A DNA stretch of 64,000 nucleotides. Origin: Macrococcus capreoli (GTDB lineage Bacteria > Bacillota > Bacilli > Staphylococcales > Staphylococcaceae). The translations under genes were made by a program, and so were the position numbers. The DNA lies in contig NZ_JAOTIS010000004.1 in assembly GCF_025628935.1 (NCBI RefSeq), positions 115,725-179,724 of the forward strand. The letters run 5' to 3'. Position 1 is the first letter of the stretch, and the number at the start of each line of letters is the position of its first letter. Below are positions 51,588-62,856 of the stretch, piece after piece. The notes beneath the pieces are model-generated. The model saw nothing but the letters and a program-made list of their open reading frames with translations. It ran no database searches and had not been told where the DNA came from.

Positions 51588-52027
51588 ATGAAATTACATG
51601 AAATGAAACCAGTTGAAGGCGCTCGTAAAGAACGCAACCGTGTAGGTCGTGGTATGGCTTCAGGTAATGGTAAAACAAGTGGACGTGGACACAAAGGTCA
51701 AAAAGCACGTTCAGGTGGTGGAGTACGTTTAGGCTTTGAAGGTGGACAATTACCTTTATTCCGTCGTTTACCAAAACGTGGATTTACTAATATCAACCGC
51801 AAAGACTATGCGATTGTTAACTTAGATCAATTAAATCGCTTTGAAGATGGTACTGAAGTAACACCAGCTTTATTAATCGAAGCAGGCGTAGTATCTAACG
51901 AGAAATCAGGTATTAAAATTCTTGGTAATGGTGAATTAACAGTAAAGTTAACAGTAAAAGCTCATAAATTTTCAGCTTCAGCGAAAGAAGCAATTGAAGG
52001 TAAGGGCGGAACAACTGAGGTGATCTA

Positions 52028-52028
<1 letters not shown>
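51588..52028 (+). CDS. rplO: 50S ribosomal protein L15
   Basis: 146 residues starting [18 protein letters not shown], with the Gly/Arg/Lys-rich '[19 protein letters not shown]' block (about 26-44). Its stop overlaps the secY start by one base. Confidence 0.97.
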
Positions 52029-53982
<1,954 letters not shown>

Positions 53983-54033
53983 TCGTTTACCGAGATTCAC
54001 CTCTAGGTGAGTTGCTTAAGTGGATGTGATCAG

Positions 54034-54315
54034 TTGAATCAAGTTAGTATTGGTCAAATTGTCACGAGTAATCGTGGCAAAGATAAAGGGTTACCTGGAG
54101 TCATTATTGCTATTATCGATCATCGATTTGTACTCGTTGCAGACGGAGATAAACGGACTTATGAATTTCCAAAGAAAAAGAACCTGTCGCATTTAATACT
54201 AAGTGATGTACACTCACCTGAAATTAAATCGAGTATTTCTGAAGCAGGTTTTGTAACAGACGCTAAATTACGTTACGTTTTGCAAAAATATACCGCTCGA
54301 ATTTCGGAATCTTGA
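54034..54315 (+). CDS. KOW-domain RNA-binding protein (YbzG-like)
   Basis: 93 residues with an N-terminal KOW motif ('[19 protein letters not shown]', about 6-24) and '[19 protein letters not shown]' (about 38-56), resembling Bacillus YbzG and archaeal/eukaryotic L14e/L27e-type KOW proteins. Start chosen at TTG 54034, 3 nt after a GGATGTGAT pairing region; GTG 54007 lacks a site. It lies between adk and infA where Bacillus carries map and ybzG and where staphylococci, from memory, usually go straight to infA. Function unproven; a ribosome-associated role is likely. Confidence 0.75.
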
Positions 54316-54335
54316 TAAAAAGGGGGAATTTGAAA

Positions 54336-54554
54336 ATGGCTAAACAAGATGTAATTGAATTAGAAGGTACTGTATTAGACACTTTACCAAATGCAATGTT
54401 TAAAGTAGAATTAGAAAATGGTCATGAGATCTTAGCGCATGTTAGCGGTAAAATTCGTATGAACTACATCCGTATTCTACCTGGCGACAAAGTAACAGTT
54501 GAAATGAGTCCATATGATTTAACGCGTGGACGCATTACGTATCGTTATAAATAA
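54336..54554 (+). CDS. infA: Translation initiation factor IF-1
   Basis: 72 residues starting [15 protein letters not shown], an S1-type OB fold that blocks the A site during initiation. ATG 54336 is the conserved start; an upstream in-frame ATG at 54312 precedes the AGGGGG ribosome binding site. Confidence 0.96.
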
Positions 54555-54577
54555 TAAGAACTCCAATATTAAATTAG

Positions 54578-54703
<126 letters not shown>

Positions 54704-54725
54704 GAAAACAGGAGGTGCAATAATA

Positions 54726-55091
54726 ATGGCACGTATCGCAGGTGTAGACGTACCACGTGAGAAACGCGTAGTTATCGCTTTAACTTACGTATATGGTATT
54801 GGAAGAACAACAGCTCAAAAAATCTTAGCAGCTGCTAATGTTAATGAAAGTACGCGTGTACGCGATTTAACAGAAGATGAATTAAACAGAATCCGTGAAC
54901 AAGTTGATGGATACAAAGTTGAAGGTGACCTTCGTCGTGAAGTAAACTTAAACATCAAACGTTTAATGGAAATCGCATCATACAGAGGTATTCGTCACCG
55001 TCGTGGTTTACCAACACGTGGACAAAATACTAAGAACAATGCACGTACTCGTAAAGGTCCAGTTAAGACCGTTGCTAACAAGAAGAAATAA
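54726..55091 (+). CDS. rpsM: 30S ribosomal protein S13
   Basis: 121 residues starting [15 protein letters not shown]-terminal '[19 protein letters not shown]' block (about 94-112) is typical. ATG 54726 follows AGGAGGTG. Confidence 0.97.
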   Translation: MARIAGVDVPREKRVVIALTYVYGIGRTTAQKILAAANVNESTRVRDLTEDELNRIREQVDGYKVEGDLRREVNLNIKRLMEIASYRGIRHRRGLPTRGQNTKNNARTRKGPVKTVANKKK

Positions 55092-55111
55092 TAAGTAAAG
55101 GAGTGAGCTAA

Positions 55112-55501
55112 ATGGCACGTAAACAAGTATCACGTAAGCGTAGAGTTAAAAAGAATATTGAGTCTGGTGTTGCACACATCCGTTCAACATTCAACAATAC
55201 AATCGTAACAATTACTGATGAATTCGGTAATGCTTTATCATGGTCATCTGCTGGTGCGTTAGGTTTCAGAGGTTCTCGTAAATCTACACCATTCGCAGCT
55301 CAAATGGCATCAGAAACTGCATCTAAAGCAGCGATGGAACATGGTTTAAAAACTGTAGAAGTTACTGTAAAAGGACCTGGTCAAGGTCGTGAAGCAGCTA
55401 TCCGTGCGTTACAATCTGCTGGTTTAGAAATTACAGCGATCAAAGACGTTACACCAGTACCACATAACGGTTGTCGTCCACCGAAACGTCGTCGCGTATA
55501 A
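55112..55501 (+). CDS. rpsK: 30S ribosomal protein S11
   Basis: 129 residues ending '[13 protein letters not shown]', the universal C-terminus. Platform protein of the 30S subunit. Confidence 0.97.
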   Translation: MARKQVSRKRRVKKNIESGVAHIRSTFNNTIVTITDEFGNALSWSSAGALGFRGSRKSTPFAAQMASETASKAAMEHGLKTVEVTVKGPGQGREAAIRALQSAGLEITAIKDVTPVPHNGCRPPKRRRV

Positions 55502-55531
55502 TTTTCAATTAGTATCAAAGACACTTATAAT
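55502..55531 (+). promoter_or_regulatory. Possible internal promoter before rpoA
   Basis: A perfect TATAAT at 55526-55531 in the 83-bp gap between rpsK and rpoA, with only a weak TTTTCA about 18 bp upstream. The gap is unusually wide for this operon. Confidence 0.35.
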
Positions 55532-55584
55532 AGTATATGGAACTAAAATAAAATTATTCGACGTTGTTGAAGGAGGATTATTAC

Positions 55585-56529
55585 ATGATTGAAATCGAAA
55601 AACCTAGAATTGAGACAGTTGAAATCAGTGAAGATTCTAAATTCGGTAAATTCGTAGTTGAACCGTTAGAACGTGGTTATGGTACAACATTAGGAAACTC
55701 CTTACGTCGTATCCTATTATCTTCATTACCAGGTGCGGCTGTTAAGAATATTGAAATCGAAGGTGTCTTACACGAATTCTCAAGTGTTGAGAATGTAGTT
55801 GAAGACGTGACAACAATGATCATGAACATCAAGAAACTTGCGCTTAAAATCTACTCAGATGAAGATAAGACGCTTGAAATTGATGTAAAAGATGAAGGTG
55901 TTGTTACTGCTAAAGACATTATGCATGACAGCGATGTTGAAATTTTAAATCCAGATTTAAAAATTGCAACAGTATCTAAAGGTGGACACTTAAATATGCG
56001 TTTGGTTGCAAATTCAGGACGCGGTTACACTTTAGCTGAAGATAATAACACAAGTGATTTACCAATTGGTGTAATTCCAGTTGATTCAATCTACACACCA
56101 GTTGAGCGCGTGAACTACACAGTAGAAAACACACGTGTTGGTCAAAGTACAAACTTTGATAAATTAACTTTAGATGTTTGGACTGACGGATCATTAACAC
56201 CACAAGAAGCAATTTCTTTAGGTGCGAAGATTATGACAGAACACTTAAATATCTTCGTTGACTTAACTGATGAAGCACAAAATGCTGAAATCATGATTGA
56301 AAAAGAAGAAGATCACAAAGAAAAAGTACTTGAAATGTCGATTGAAGAACTTGATTTATCAGTTCGTTCTTATAACTGTCTGAAACGTGCAGGTATTAAT
56401 TCTGTTCAGGAATTAGCCGACAAATCAGAAGCTGATATGATGAAAGTTCGTAACTTAGGACGCAAGTCTTTAGAAGAAGTGAAATTTAAATTAGAAGACT
56501 TAGGTCTTGGATTAAGAAAAGAAGACTAG
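55585..56529 (+). CDS. rpoA: RNA polymerase alpha subunit
   Basis: 314 residues: N-terminal assembly domain with '[21 protein letters not shown]' (quoted region about 30-50, slightly over two helices), linker near 230-245, and C-terminal DNA/activator-binding domain ('[15 protein letters not shown]', about 291-305). Start ATG 55585 follows GAAGGAGG. Confidence 0.97.
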   Translation: MIEIEKPRIETVEISEDSKFGKFVVEPLERGYGTTLGNSLRRILLSSLPGAAVKNIEIEGVLHEFSSVENVVEDVTTMIMNIKKLALKIYSDEDKTLEIDVKDEGVVTAKDIMHDSDVEILNPDLKIATVSKGGHLNMRLVANSGRGYTLAEDNNTSDLPIGVIPVDSIYTPVERVNYTVENTRVGQSTNFDKLTLDVWTDGSLTPQEAISLGAKIMTEHLNIFVDLTDEAQNAEIMIEKEEDHKEKVLEMSIEELDLSVRSYNCLKRAGINSVQELADKSEADMMKVRNLGRKSLEEVKFKLEDLGLGLRKED

Positions 56530-56548
56530 TTAAAGGAGGTTACGATTC

Positions 56549-56917
56549 ATGGGTTACAGAAAATTAGGTCGTACATCAGATCAACGTAAAGCTATGTTAC
56601 GCGATTTAGCAACTTCTTTAATCGTTAACGAGCGAATCGAAACGACTGAAGCACGCGCGAAAGAATTACGTAAAATCGTAGAAAAATTAATTACTTTAGG
56701 TAAACGTGGAGACTTACATGCTCGCCGTCAAGCAGCAGAAGTTTTACGTCGTGTTGAAATCTTAAACGAAGATGAAACTACACAATTCGCAATTCAAAAA
56801 TTATTCTCTGACATTGCTCCGCGTTACACAGAGCGTCAAGGTGGATACACTAGAATTATGAAAGTTGGACCACGTCGTGGAGACGGTTCAGAAATGGTTA
56901 TCATCGAATTAGTATAA
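56549..56917 (+). CDS. rplQ: 50S ribosomal protein L17
   Basis: 122 residues starting [17 protein letters not shown], full length. Last gene of the alpha operon; terminator structures follow after about 150 bp. Confidence 0.97.
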   Translation: MGYRKLGRTSDQRKAMLRDLATSLIVNERIETTEARAKELRKIVEKLITLGKRGDLHARRQAAEVLRRVEILNEDETTQFAIQKLFSDIAPRYTERQGGYTRIMKVGPRRGDGSEMVIIELV

Positions 56918-57085
56918 TTATCATATTTATATAGGGATCACTTATCTTACACATACACACACATAAGCAAATGAGTGCAACGATAATGTTTGCCACACAC
57001 AGATATTGTCTAGCTCAGAGTACTTCGCCATAATAGAATAACGTTTTGCGTGACCTCTAGGCGGAGTGCGCGCTTTTTTCATTAT

Positions 57086-57112
57086 TAAATCCGGTATACC
57101 GGGTTTTTTATT
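57086..57112 (+). terminator. Terminator of the ribosomal superoperon
   Basis: AAATCCGG-TATA-CCGGGTTT (57087-57106) followed by TTTTT. A second, weaker GC-rich hairpin with TTTTTT lies just before it (about 57050-57079). The rest of the 335-bp gap after rplQ shows no gene. Confidence 0.75.
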
Positions 57113-57126
57113 TATATACAGACATT

Positions 57127-57156
57127 TTGTTTTGTGTTAATGATTTATGGTATAAG
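57127..57156 (+). promoter_or_regulatory. Candidate promoter of ecfA1-ecfA2-ecfT-truA
   Basis: TTGTTT at 57127-57132 and TATAAG at 57151-57156 with 18 bp spacing, the latter preceded by TGG (extended -10). Confidence 0.45.
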
Positions 57157-57252
57157 TAATTAACAGAGAATGAAATTTTTTTGTTTGTGTGAGTGAGCCA
57201 TAAACAACACTTGCAGTTCACTCACCATAACTAATCAGCGAAAGGTGATTGT

Positions 57253-58053
57253 ATGAAACCGATTATTGAAGTAAACAATCTTACATTTGCATATAACGAA
57301 CAATCGTTAGCTGCAATCAATAACCTTTCGTTGACAATCAACAAAGGTGAATGGATATCAATTGTTGGGCACAACGGTTCAGGTAAATCAACATTGCTTA
57401 AACTAATCGCTGCGATAGAACCTTTGCAACAAGGCAACATCACAATTGATGGTACGCCTTTAGATGATTCATCAAGTTACTCAATCCATAAAAAACTAGG
57501 TATCGTATTCCAAAATCCTGATAATCAGTTTGTAGGTGCAACAGTTGAAGATGATATCGCATTTGGACTGGAGAATCATGGGGTACCACACGATGAGATG
57601 CACGAGAGAGTAGATAATGCTTTACAAGCAGTTGAAATGTCACATATGAAACGTCATGAACCACATCATTTGTCAGGTGGACAAAAACAACGCGTGGCTA
57701 TTGCAAGTGTAATTGCATTGCAACCGAAGATAATCATTTTGGATGAGGCAACATCGATGCTGGATCCTGAAGGTCGTATTGAAATCATTAAGATTATTCA
57801 ACGATTACAACAATCGAATAATCTTACTGTTATCCATATCACACATCATTTAGAAGAAACACTTCACAGTGATCGTATATTTGTAATGAATAAAGGTGAA
57901 CTCGTTATGGCAGATATTCCACAAGTGATATACAAACATGCTGATGCATTAATTGATATGGGTCTGGATTTACCATTTGAAATGAAGGTCAACAAAGCTA
58001 TATTCAACGAAACTGAATATATCACGACAGAGGAGTTGCTTAAGAAACTATGA
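57253..58053 (+). CDS. ecfA1: ECF transporter ATPase EcfA1
   Basis: 266 residues: Walker A GHNGSGKST (about 37-45), Q-loop 'VFQNPDNQFVGATVEDD' (about 84-100), signature LSGGQKQR (about 139), Walker B 'IIILDEATSMLD'. One of the two ATPases of the energy-coupling module shared by vitamin and metal S-components encoded elsewhere. Overlaps ecfA2 by 4 nt. Confidence 0.94.
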   Translation: MKPIIEVNNLTFAYNEQSLAAINNLSLTINKGEWISIVGHNGSGKSTLLKLIAAIEPLQQGNITIDGTPLDDSSSYSIHKKLGIVFQNPDNQFVGATVEDDIAFGLENHGVPHDEMHERVDNALQAVEMSHMKRHEPHHLSGGQKQRVAIASVIALQPKIIILDEATSMLDPEGRIEIIKIIQRLQQSNNLTVIHITHHLEETLHSDRIFVMNKGELVMADIPQVIYKHADALIDMGLDLPFEMKVNKAIFNETEYITTEELLKKL

Positions 58054-58904
58054 AGATACAATTAAACAATGTGGGCTTTCATTATTCTAAAGACACTCCA
58101 TTTGAAGTGCACGCATTAGAAGATATCAACATGGCATTTGAAGAGGACAAATTCTATGCGATTATTGGCCATACAGGTTCAGGCAAGTCTACTGTTATTC
58201 AGCATCTGAACGCATTGTTGAAGCCCACTGAAGGAACGATTGATATTGGTGGGCAAATTATTAACAATAAGACAAAGAATAAACATTTAAAGCCCATTCG
58301 AAAAAAAGTAGGTATGGTCTTTCAGTTTGCCGAACAGCAATTATTTGAAGAAACAGTGCTAAAAGATATAATATTTGGCCCGATGAATTATGGAATACCT
58401 CAGGAAGAGGCAGAGCAACGCGCACGTGGCCTTTGTAATTTGTTTGGTATGGATGAATCAATATTAAATAAAAGTCCGTTTGAGCTCTCTGGAGGGCAAA
58501 TGAGACGTGTTGCAATTATGGGCGTACTGGCAATGGAACCCGATGTGTTAATTCTTGATGAACCAACAGCAGGACTCGATCCTCGTGGACAGCAAGACAT
58601 GATGGCATTCTTTCATCAGCTCCAAAAGGATTTACATATTACTGTCGTATTAGTAACACATCAAATGAATCAGGCAGCACAAGCTGATTATTTATATGTG
58701 ATGCATCACGGGAAAGTTGTAGATCAAGGGAAACCACAAGAAATATTCAGCAAAGATTTAACGCATTATGACATTCAATTGCCAGAAATCACACAACTTC
58801 AAAGACAATTTGAGCAACAATATAATACGAAACTGCCTCAAACAGCATTAACAATAGAACAATTTAAGCTAATGTATCAGGAATGGAGGTCACGCCATGC
58901 TTGA
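58050..58904 (+). CDS. ecfA2: ECF transporter ATPase EcfA2
   Basis: 284 residues: Walker A GHTGSGKST (about 38-46), Q-loop 'MVFQFAEQQLFEETVLKDI' (about 89-107), signature LSGGQMRR (about 148) and Walker B 'VLILDEPTAGLDP'. Forms the ATPase pair with EcfA1. Overlaps ecfT by 8 nt. Confidence 0.94.
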   Translation: MKIQLNNVGFHYSKDTPFEVHALEDINMAFEEDKFYAIIGHTGSGKSTVIQHLNALLKPTEGTIDIGGQIINNKTKNKHLKPIRKKVGMVFQFAEQQLFEETVLKDIIFGPMNYGIPQEEAEQRARGLCNLFGMDESILNKSPFELSGGQMRRVAIMGVLAMEPDVLILDEPTAGLDPRGQQDMMAFFHQLQKDLHITVVLVTHQMNQAAQADYLYVMHHGKVVDQGKPQEIFSKDLTHYDIQLPEITQLQRQFEQQYNTKLPQTALTIEQFKLMYQEWRSRHA

Positions 58905-59700
58905 TAAAATGATTCTAGGACGATATGTACCAATCAATTCATTTGTTCATTCACTTGATCCCAGAGCAAAGTTACTGTTTGTTTTTGTGATGACGATACT
59001 TGTATTTTTTATGGACAACTGGTACGGATACCTATTTGGATTCCTACTTGTGTTGATTATTACTAAATTATCAAACTTAAGATTTATGTTCGTCTTTAAC
59101 GGTATTAAACCGATACTTTTTCTAATTATTTTCACATTTTTAATGCACGTCTTTTTAACGAAAGGCGGAAGAACTCTGTTTGATTGGGGCATCATCAATA
59201 TTCAAATGGGTGGTGTACTCATGGGGATAATGATTTCATTTAGATTTATTATTATTATCTTCTTATCAACTGTCATGACACTGACAACTAGCCCAATTGC
59301 ATTAACTGATGCGATTGAATATATATTAAAACCATTCAAGAAAATAAAATTACCTGTACATGAATTAGCTTTAATGATGTCAATTGCACTACGTTTTATT
59401 CCAACTTTGATGGATGAAACGCAAAAAGTAATGAAAGCACAAATATCTCGCGGGAGTGACATATCTAGCGGTAGTGCAGTACAACGGATAAAAGCGATTG
59501 GTCCATTGCTTATACCTTTATTTGTTTCCGCGTTTAAACGTGCTGACGATTTAGCGATAGCAATGGAAGTGAGAGGCTATAGAGGTGACATAGGGCGCAC
59601 AAAATATCGTAAACTTGCATGGCAAAGAAAAGATACATTAACATTATTATCTTTAATACCAATCAGCATGATCATTATCTTTTTAAGGAGCATCACATAA
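58897..59700 (+). CDS. ecfT: ECF transporter membrane scaffold EcfT
   Basis: 267 residues, N-terminal membrane helices (about 25-130 and the last 20 residues), and the coupling motifs 'AQISRGSDI' (about 185-193) and 'MEVRGYRGD' (about 224-232), the two A-R-G type helices that contact the ATPases. Overlaps ecfA2 and abuts truA, so all four genes form one operon. Confidence 0.94.
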   Translation: MLDKMILGRYVPINSFVHSLDPRAKLLFVFVMTILVFFMDNWYGYLFGFLLVLIITKLSNLRFMFVFNGIKPILFLIIFTFLMHVFLTKGGRTLFDWGIINIQMGGVLMGIMISFRFIIIIFLSTVMTLTTSPIALTDAIEYILKPFKKIKLPVHELALMMSIALRFIPTLMDETQKVMKAQISRGSDISSGSAVQRIKAIGPLLIPLFVSAFKRADDLAIAMEVRGYRGDIGRTKYRKLAWQRKDTLTLLSLIPISMIIIFLRSIT

Positions 59701-60519
59701 ATGGAACGCATTTTGCTACAAATTTCATATAACGGAACAGGTTTTCAAGGATTTCAGATTCAAAATGAAGGCCGCACAGTACAATATGAACTAGAACGCG
59801 TATTAAAACGAATGCATAAAACGTTTGTCAGAATTCATCCTTCATCAAGAACGGATAAAGGCGTCCATGCGCTAATGCAGTACGTTCACTTTGATACACC
59901 GTTGATATTACCAACGAACAAATGGCAGCATGCCTTTAATTCAGCGTTACCTGATGATATCTATGTTAATCAAGTGACGAAGATTAATGAAGATTTTCAT
60001 TCCCGCTATGACTGTGTAGGAAAAGCATATCGCTATAAAGTGTATAAAGCACCTCATAGAGACGTGTTGAAACGCGGTATTGAAACACATATTACTGAAA
60101 CATTAGATACGAAGAAGATGAACGAAGCCGCACAGTATTTCTTAGGCACACATGACTTTACTTCCTTTTGTTCGGCTAAGACAGAAATAGAGAATAAAGA
60201 ACGTACAATCTATCATTTTGATGTAACTGAAACTGAGACAGGTTATGAATTCTATGTTATCGGCAGTGGCTTTTTATATAATATGGTGCGTATTATGGTG
60301 CACTTCCTAATGGACGTTGGACGAGGTAAACGAGATGGCTCTGAAATACCAGATATTATTGCAGCAAGTGATAGAACGAAAGCAGGAAAGACTGCACCAG
60401 CTGAAGGGTTATATTTAGAAAAGATTTATCTATCTCCGGAAGAGTTGAAACAAGATATACCTGAAGGCACAGTGATTACACTGAAACCAACACGCAAGGA
60501 TTTAAAACGACAACAATAA
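59701..60519 (+). CDS. truA: tRNA pseudouridine(38-40) synthase
   Basis: 272 residues. Catalytic Asp in 'SSRTDKGVHA' (about 49-58), 'GFLYNMVRIMV' (about 191-201) and 'AGKTAPAEGLYL' (about 228-239). Modifies the anticodon arm of many tRNAs. It begins directly after the ecfT stop; no terminator is obvious before the rplM promoter. Confidence 0.95.
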   Translation: MERILLQISYNGTGFQGFQIQNEGRTVQYELERVLKRMHKTFVRIHPSSRTDKGVHALMQYVHFDTPLILPTNKWQHAFNSALPDDIYVNQVTKINEDFHSRYDCVGKAYRYKVYKAPHRDVLKRGIETHITETLDTKKMNEAAQYFLGTHDFTSFCSAKTEIENKERTIYHFDVTETETGYEFYVIGSGFLYNMVRIMVHFLMDVGRGKRDGSEIPDIIAASDRTKAGKTAPAEGLYLEKIYLSPEELKQDIPEGTVITLKPTRKDLKRQQ

Positions 60520-60573
60520 ATACGTTATAACGGATTAAGATGAAAATAAATAAAAAGAATTCTCTAATACCGA

Positions 60574-60601
60574 TTGACAAACACCCTTGAAATGTTATAA
60601 G
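60574..60601 (+). promoter_or_regulatory. Promoter of rplM-rpsI
   Basis: Perfect TTGACA (60574-60579) and TATAAG (60596-60601) with 16 bp spacing and a TGT extended -10. Confidence 0.75.
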
Positions 60602-60605
60602 ATAG

Positions 60606-60705
60606 ACAACGGTATTGTTTAATATCAACCACGACAATAAGCCCCGGAAACTTATTGTGTTACAGATATATAAGCAGGATTTAGAGGGAATTTTTTTTAT
60701 TTTAG
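60606..60705 (+). ncRNA. L13-type ribosomal protein leader
   Basis: A roughly 110-base leader before rplM contains a stem ACAATAAG (60634-60641) / CTTATTGT (60651-60658) capped by CCCCGGAAA, inside a longer fold. Firmicutes carry a conserved L13 leader at this place that is thought to be bound by L13 for autoregulation. Identification rests on position and the stem; covariance was not tested. Confidence 0.6.
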
Positions 60706-60717
60706 GAGGAAAATATA

Positions 60718-61155
60718 ATGCGTCAAACATTCATGGCAAACGAAGCAAACATTGACCGCAAGTGGTACGTAATTGATGCTGAAGGTAAGACTATGGGTCG
60801 CCTTTCATCAGAAGTTGCATCAATCTTACGCGGTAAACATAAACCAACATTCACACCACACGTAGATTGTGGAGATCACGTTATCTTAATTAACGCTGAA
60901 AAAATCTACTTATCAGGTAACAAAGCAGAAGACAAAATTTACTACCGTCACTCATTACATCCAGGTGGTATTAAATCAATCTCAGCTGGTGAATTACGTG
61001 AGAAAAACCCAGTGCGTTTAATGGAAACATCTATCAAAGGTATGTTACCAAAAGGTTCTTTAGGGGACAAAATGTTCAAAAAATTACACGTTTATGCTGG
61101 AGCAGAGCATCCACATGCAGCACAACAACCTGAAAACTACGAGTTACGTGGTTAA
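60718..61155 (+). CDS. rplM: 50S ribosomal protein L13
   Basis: 145 residues starting [16 protein letters not shown], full length. Early 50S assembly protein. TAGGAGGA precedes the ATG. Cotranscribed with rpsI 19 nt later. Confidence 0.97.
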   Translation: MRQTFMANEANIDRKWYVIDAEGKTMGRLSSEVASILRGKHKPTFTPHVDCGDHVILINAEKIYLSGNKAEDKIYYRHSLHPGGIKSISAGELREKNPVRLMETSIKGMLPKGSLGDKMFKKLHVYAGAEHPHAAQQPENYELRG

Positions 61156-61174
61156 TTAAGAGGAGGACAATACA

Positions 61175-61567
61175 TTGGCACAAGTTGAATATAAAGGCAC
61201 AGGCCGTCGTAAACATTCAGTAGCACGTGTTCGTTTAATTCCTGGTGAAGGAAACATCACAATCAACAACCGTGACGTACGTGACTACTTACCATTCGAA
61301 TCATTAATTTTAGACTTAAACCAACCGTTCGATATTACTGAAACTAAAGGTAACTATGACGTTTTAGTAAACGTTAAAGGTGGCGGTTTAACTGGACAAG
61401 CACAAGCAATCCGTCATGGTATTTCTCGTGCATTATTAGAAGCGGATCCTGAGTACCGTGGTTCATTAAAACGCGCGGGCATGTTAACACGTGACCCACG
61501 TATGAAAGAACGTAAAAAACCAGGTCTTAAAGGCGCTCGTCGTTCACCACAGTTCTCAAAACGTTAA
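61175..61567 (+). CDS. rpsI: 30S ribosomal protein S9
   Basis: 130 residues, TTG start after AGGAGG, ending in the conserved '[10 protein letters not shown]' tail that touches the P-site tRNA. The last 60 bp are the attachment site of the element downstream (61508-61568); the reading frame is intact and keeps the conserved Pro (CCA at 61520-61522), so the insertion did not damage the protein. Confidence 0.97.
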   Translation: MAQVEYKGTGRRKHSVARVRLIPGEGNITINNRDVRDYLPFESLILDLNQPFDITETKGNYDVLVNVKGGGLTGQAQAIRHGISRALLEADPEYRGSLKRAGMLTRDPRMKERKKPGLKGARRSPQFSKR

Positions 61568-61568
61568 T
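61508..61568 (+). repeat. Proximal attachment repeat (attL) in the 3' end of rpsI
   Basis: 61 bp beginning GAACGTAAAAAAC and ending CAAAACGTTAAT. It is repeated at 63766-63826 in the same orientation with a single difference (C at 61521, T at 63779). Confidence 0.9.
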
Positions 61569-61570
61569 TG

Positions 61571-61607
61571 CCAAAGCTGTTGCGAACTTGTTCGCTTACA
61601 GATTTGG
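61571..61607. other. Hairpin directly after the proximal attachment repeat
   Basis: Nested complementarity: CCAAA/TTTGG outside, CTGT/ACAG, then GCGAAC/GTTCGC inside with a two-base loop. It starts three bases past the repeat. No T-run follows. Confidence 0.55.
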
Positions 61608-61654
61608 TACGCAAATTACATCAGCTATTTGTGTTCAACTAAATATACGTTTTC

Positions 61655-61690
61655 AGTACTCTTTGAATTATTCCAAAGAGTACTTTTTTG
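61655..61690 (+). terminator. Terminator supplied by the island behind rpsI
   Basis: AGTACTCTTTG (61655-61665) pairs with CAAAGAGTACT (61674-61684), followed by TTTTTT. It replaces the displaced chromosomal terminator at 63839. Confidence 0.88.
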
Positions 61691-61717
61691 TATTTTTATA
61701 AAGTTATTTTGATACAC

Positions 61718-61727
61718 TTTAGTTACC
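61718..61727 (+). repeat. Left copy of the TTTAGTTACC repeat (possible integrase arm site)
   Basis: TTTAGTTACC here matches the tandem copies at 63639-63660, near the other end of the island. Confidence 0.4.
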
Positions 61728-61867
61728 ATTTGAAGAACTATTTTATTTGAAAACTGACTAGATTCAATTTAATAAAACTATTAAATGTACCTATTTCCCT
61801 TTAGCATTTATACTTACTAATTAAGAGTAAAAATAGTATAATTTAAATAAATGAAATGGGGGATATC

Positions 61868-62563
61868 ATGATAACTAATAATGAAGATTTATTAACAGTA
61901 TTAGATGATTTATTTGAACATAACAGAAAACAAAATGAATTTTGGGATCAATTATATTCAGATAAAACAAAAGATATTCCAATTTTTACACATAAACCAG
62001 ACGAGACACTAGTAGAATTAATAAATAATAATAAGAATATAATTTCTGCGCTTGATATTGGAAGTGGTAACGGAAGAAATGCGATATATCTTGCTAAGAA
62101 CGATATTAAGACTAGTGTTCTAGATTTTTCACTAGAAGCACTAGATTGGGTCAGTCAAAATGCGAAAAATAACGAAGTGATAATCGATATTAATAAAGCA
62201 GATGTTACAAAAGACTCTCTAGATAAAAAATTTGATTTGATATATGATTCAGGTTGTTTTCATCATTTAACACCACATCGAAGAACTAGTTATAAAAATT
62301 TTATTTTGTCACATTTAAATAAAGATGGAATTTTTGGTCTCGTGACTTTCTATGCTGGTGGAAAAATGGGAGGATACGAAGGTAGCGATAAATCTTGTTA
62401 TGAAAATTATACTCTATATGGTGGATTAGGATATACAGAAGAAAAGATTAATAATATATTTTATGAATTTGAGGTTATAGGTCAAAGAAGAATGAAGAAA
62501 GAATCAGACAAAACTTTCGGACATGAAGATTTATTATTCACAATTATGAAAAGGATAAACTAA
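61868..62563 (+). CDS. Class I SAM-dependent methyltransferase (island cargo)
   Basis: 231 residues. SAM-binding motif I 'ALDIGSGNGRNAIYLA' (about 53-68), motif II 'VLDFSLEAL' (about 77-85) and a later 'YDSGCFHHL' (about 122-130), as in TehB/thiopurine-type small-molecule methyltransferases. The substrate is unknown; resistance to a toxic metal or small molecule is one possibility. Start ATG 61868 lies 4 nt after GGGGGA; an in-frame ATG at 61856 overlaps that site. AT-rich codon use unlike the ribosomal neighbours fits horizontal origin. The only intact gene in the island. Confidence 0.8.
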   Translation: MITNNEDLLTVLDDLFEHNRKQNEFWDQLYSDKTKDIPIFTHKPDETLVELINNNKNIISALDIGSGNGRNAIYLAKNDIKTSVLDFSLEALDWVSQNAKNNEVIIDINKADVTKDSLDKKFDLIYDSGCFHHLTPHRRTSYKNFILSHLNKDGIFGLVTFYAGGKMGGYEGSDKSCYENYTLYGGLGYTEEKINNIFYEFEVIGQRRMKKESDKTFGHEDLLFTIMKRIN

Positions 62564-62777
62564 GTATTAATGAACTTAATATATGATACTGTTGGATTTG
62601 TGTCCGTTTTCTTGACACAAATCCAGTTTCACCATTTTCACGATACTTACTTAACCATTTTGAAAGTGTTTGAATAGGAATATCAAGGTCTCTTGAGACC
62701 TCAGTAGCTTTTCTACCTGATTCAACTAGTTGTATTGCTTCCATCTTAAAGTTATGATCATATCTTCTCTTAGTCAT
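62544..62777 (-). pseudogene. Truncated IS3-family transposase OrfA
   Basis: The first ~55 residues (starting MTKRRYDHNFKMEAIQLVE) form the helix-turn-helix of IS3/IS150-type OrfA ('EVSRDLDIPIQTLSKWL'). After 'ENGETGFVS' the similarity stops and the frame runs into unrelated residues. The leucine-zipper part of OrfA and all of OrfB are missing, so this is a dead IS fragment. GGGAGTG precedes the ATG on the minus strand. A GTG at 62786 is an alternative start. Confidence 0.8.
62593..62625. repeat. 12-bp perfect inverted repeat at the end of the orfA remnant
   Basis: TGGATTTGTGTC (62593-62604) and GACACAAATCCA (62614-62625) with a nine-base spacer. It contains TGTGTCCGTT (62599-62608), which recurs in the same orientation at 62837-62846 on the other side of orfA. 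It may mark a rearranged IS end. Confidence 0.55.
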
Positions 62778-62856
62778 GACAGACACTCCCGTAAATTGAT
62801 ATTATTTTTATTATAACTTATTTATTATCAATTCACTGTGTCCGTTAATTAGTCTA

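Noticed and set aside
62593..62625. Terminator for the island methyltransferase
   Set aside because: The inverted repeat is perfect, but neither strand has a T-run after it, so intrinsic termination is not supported.
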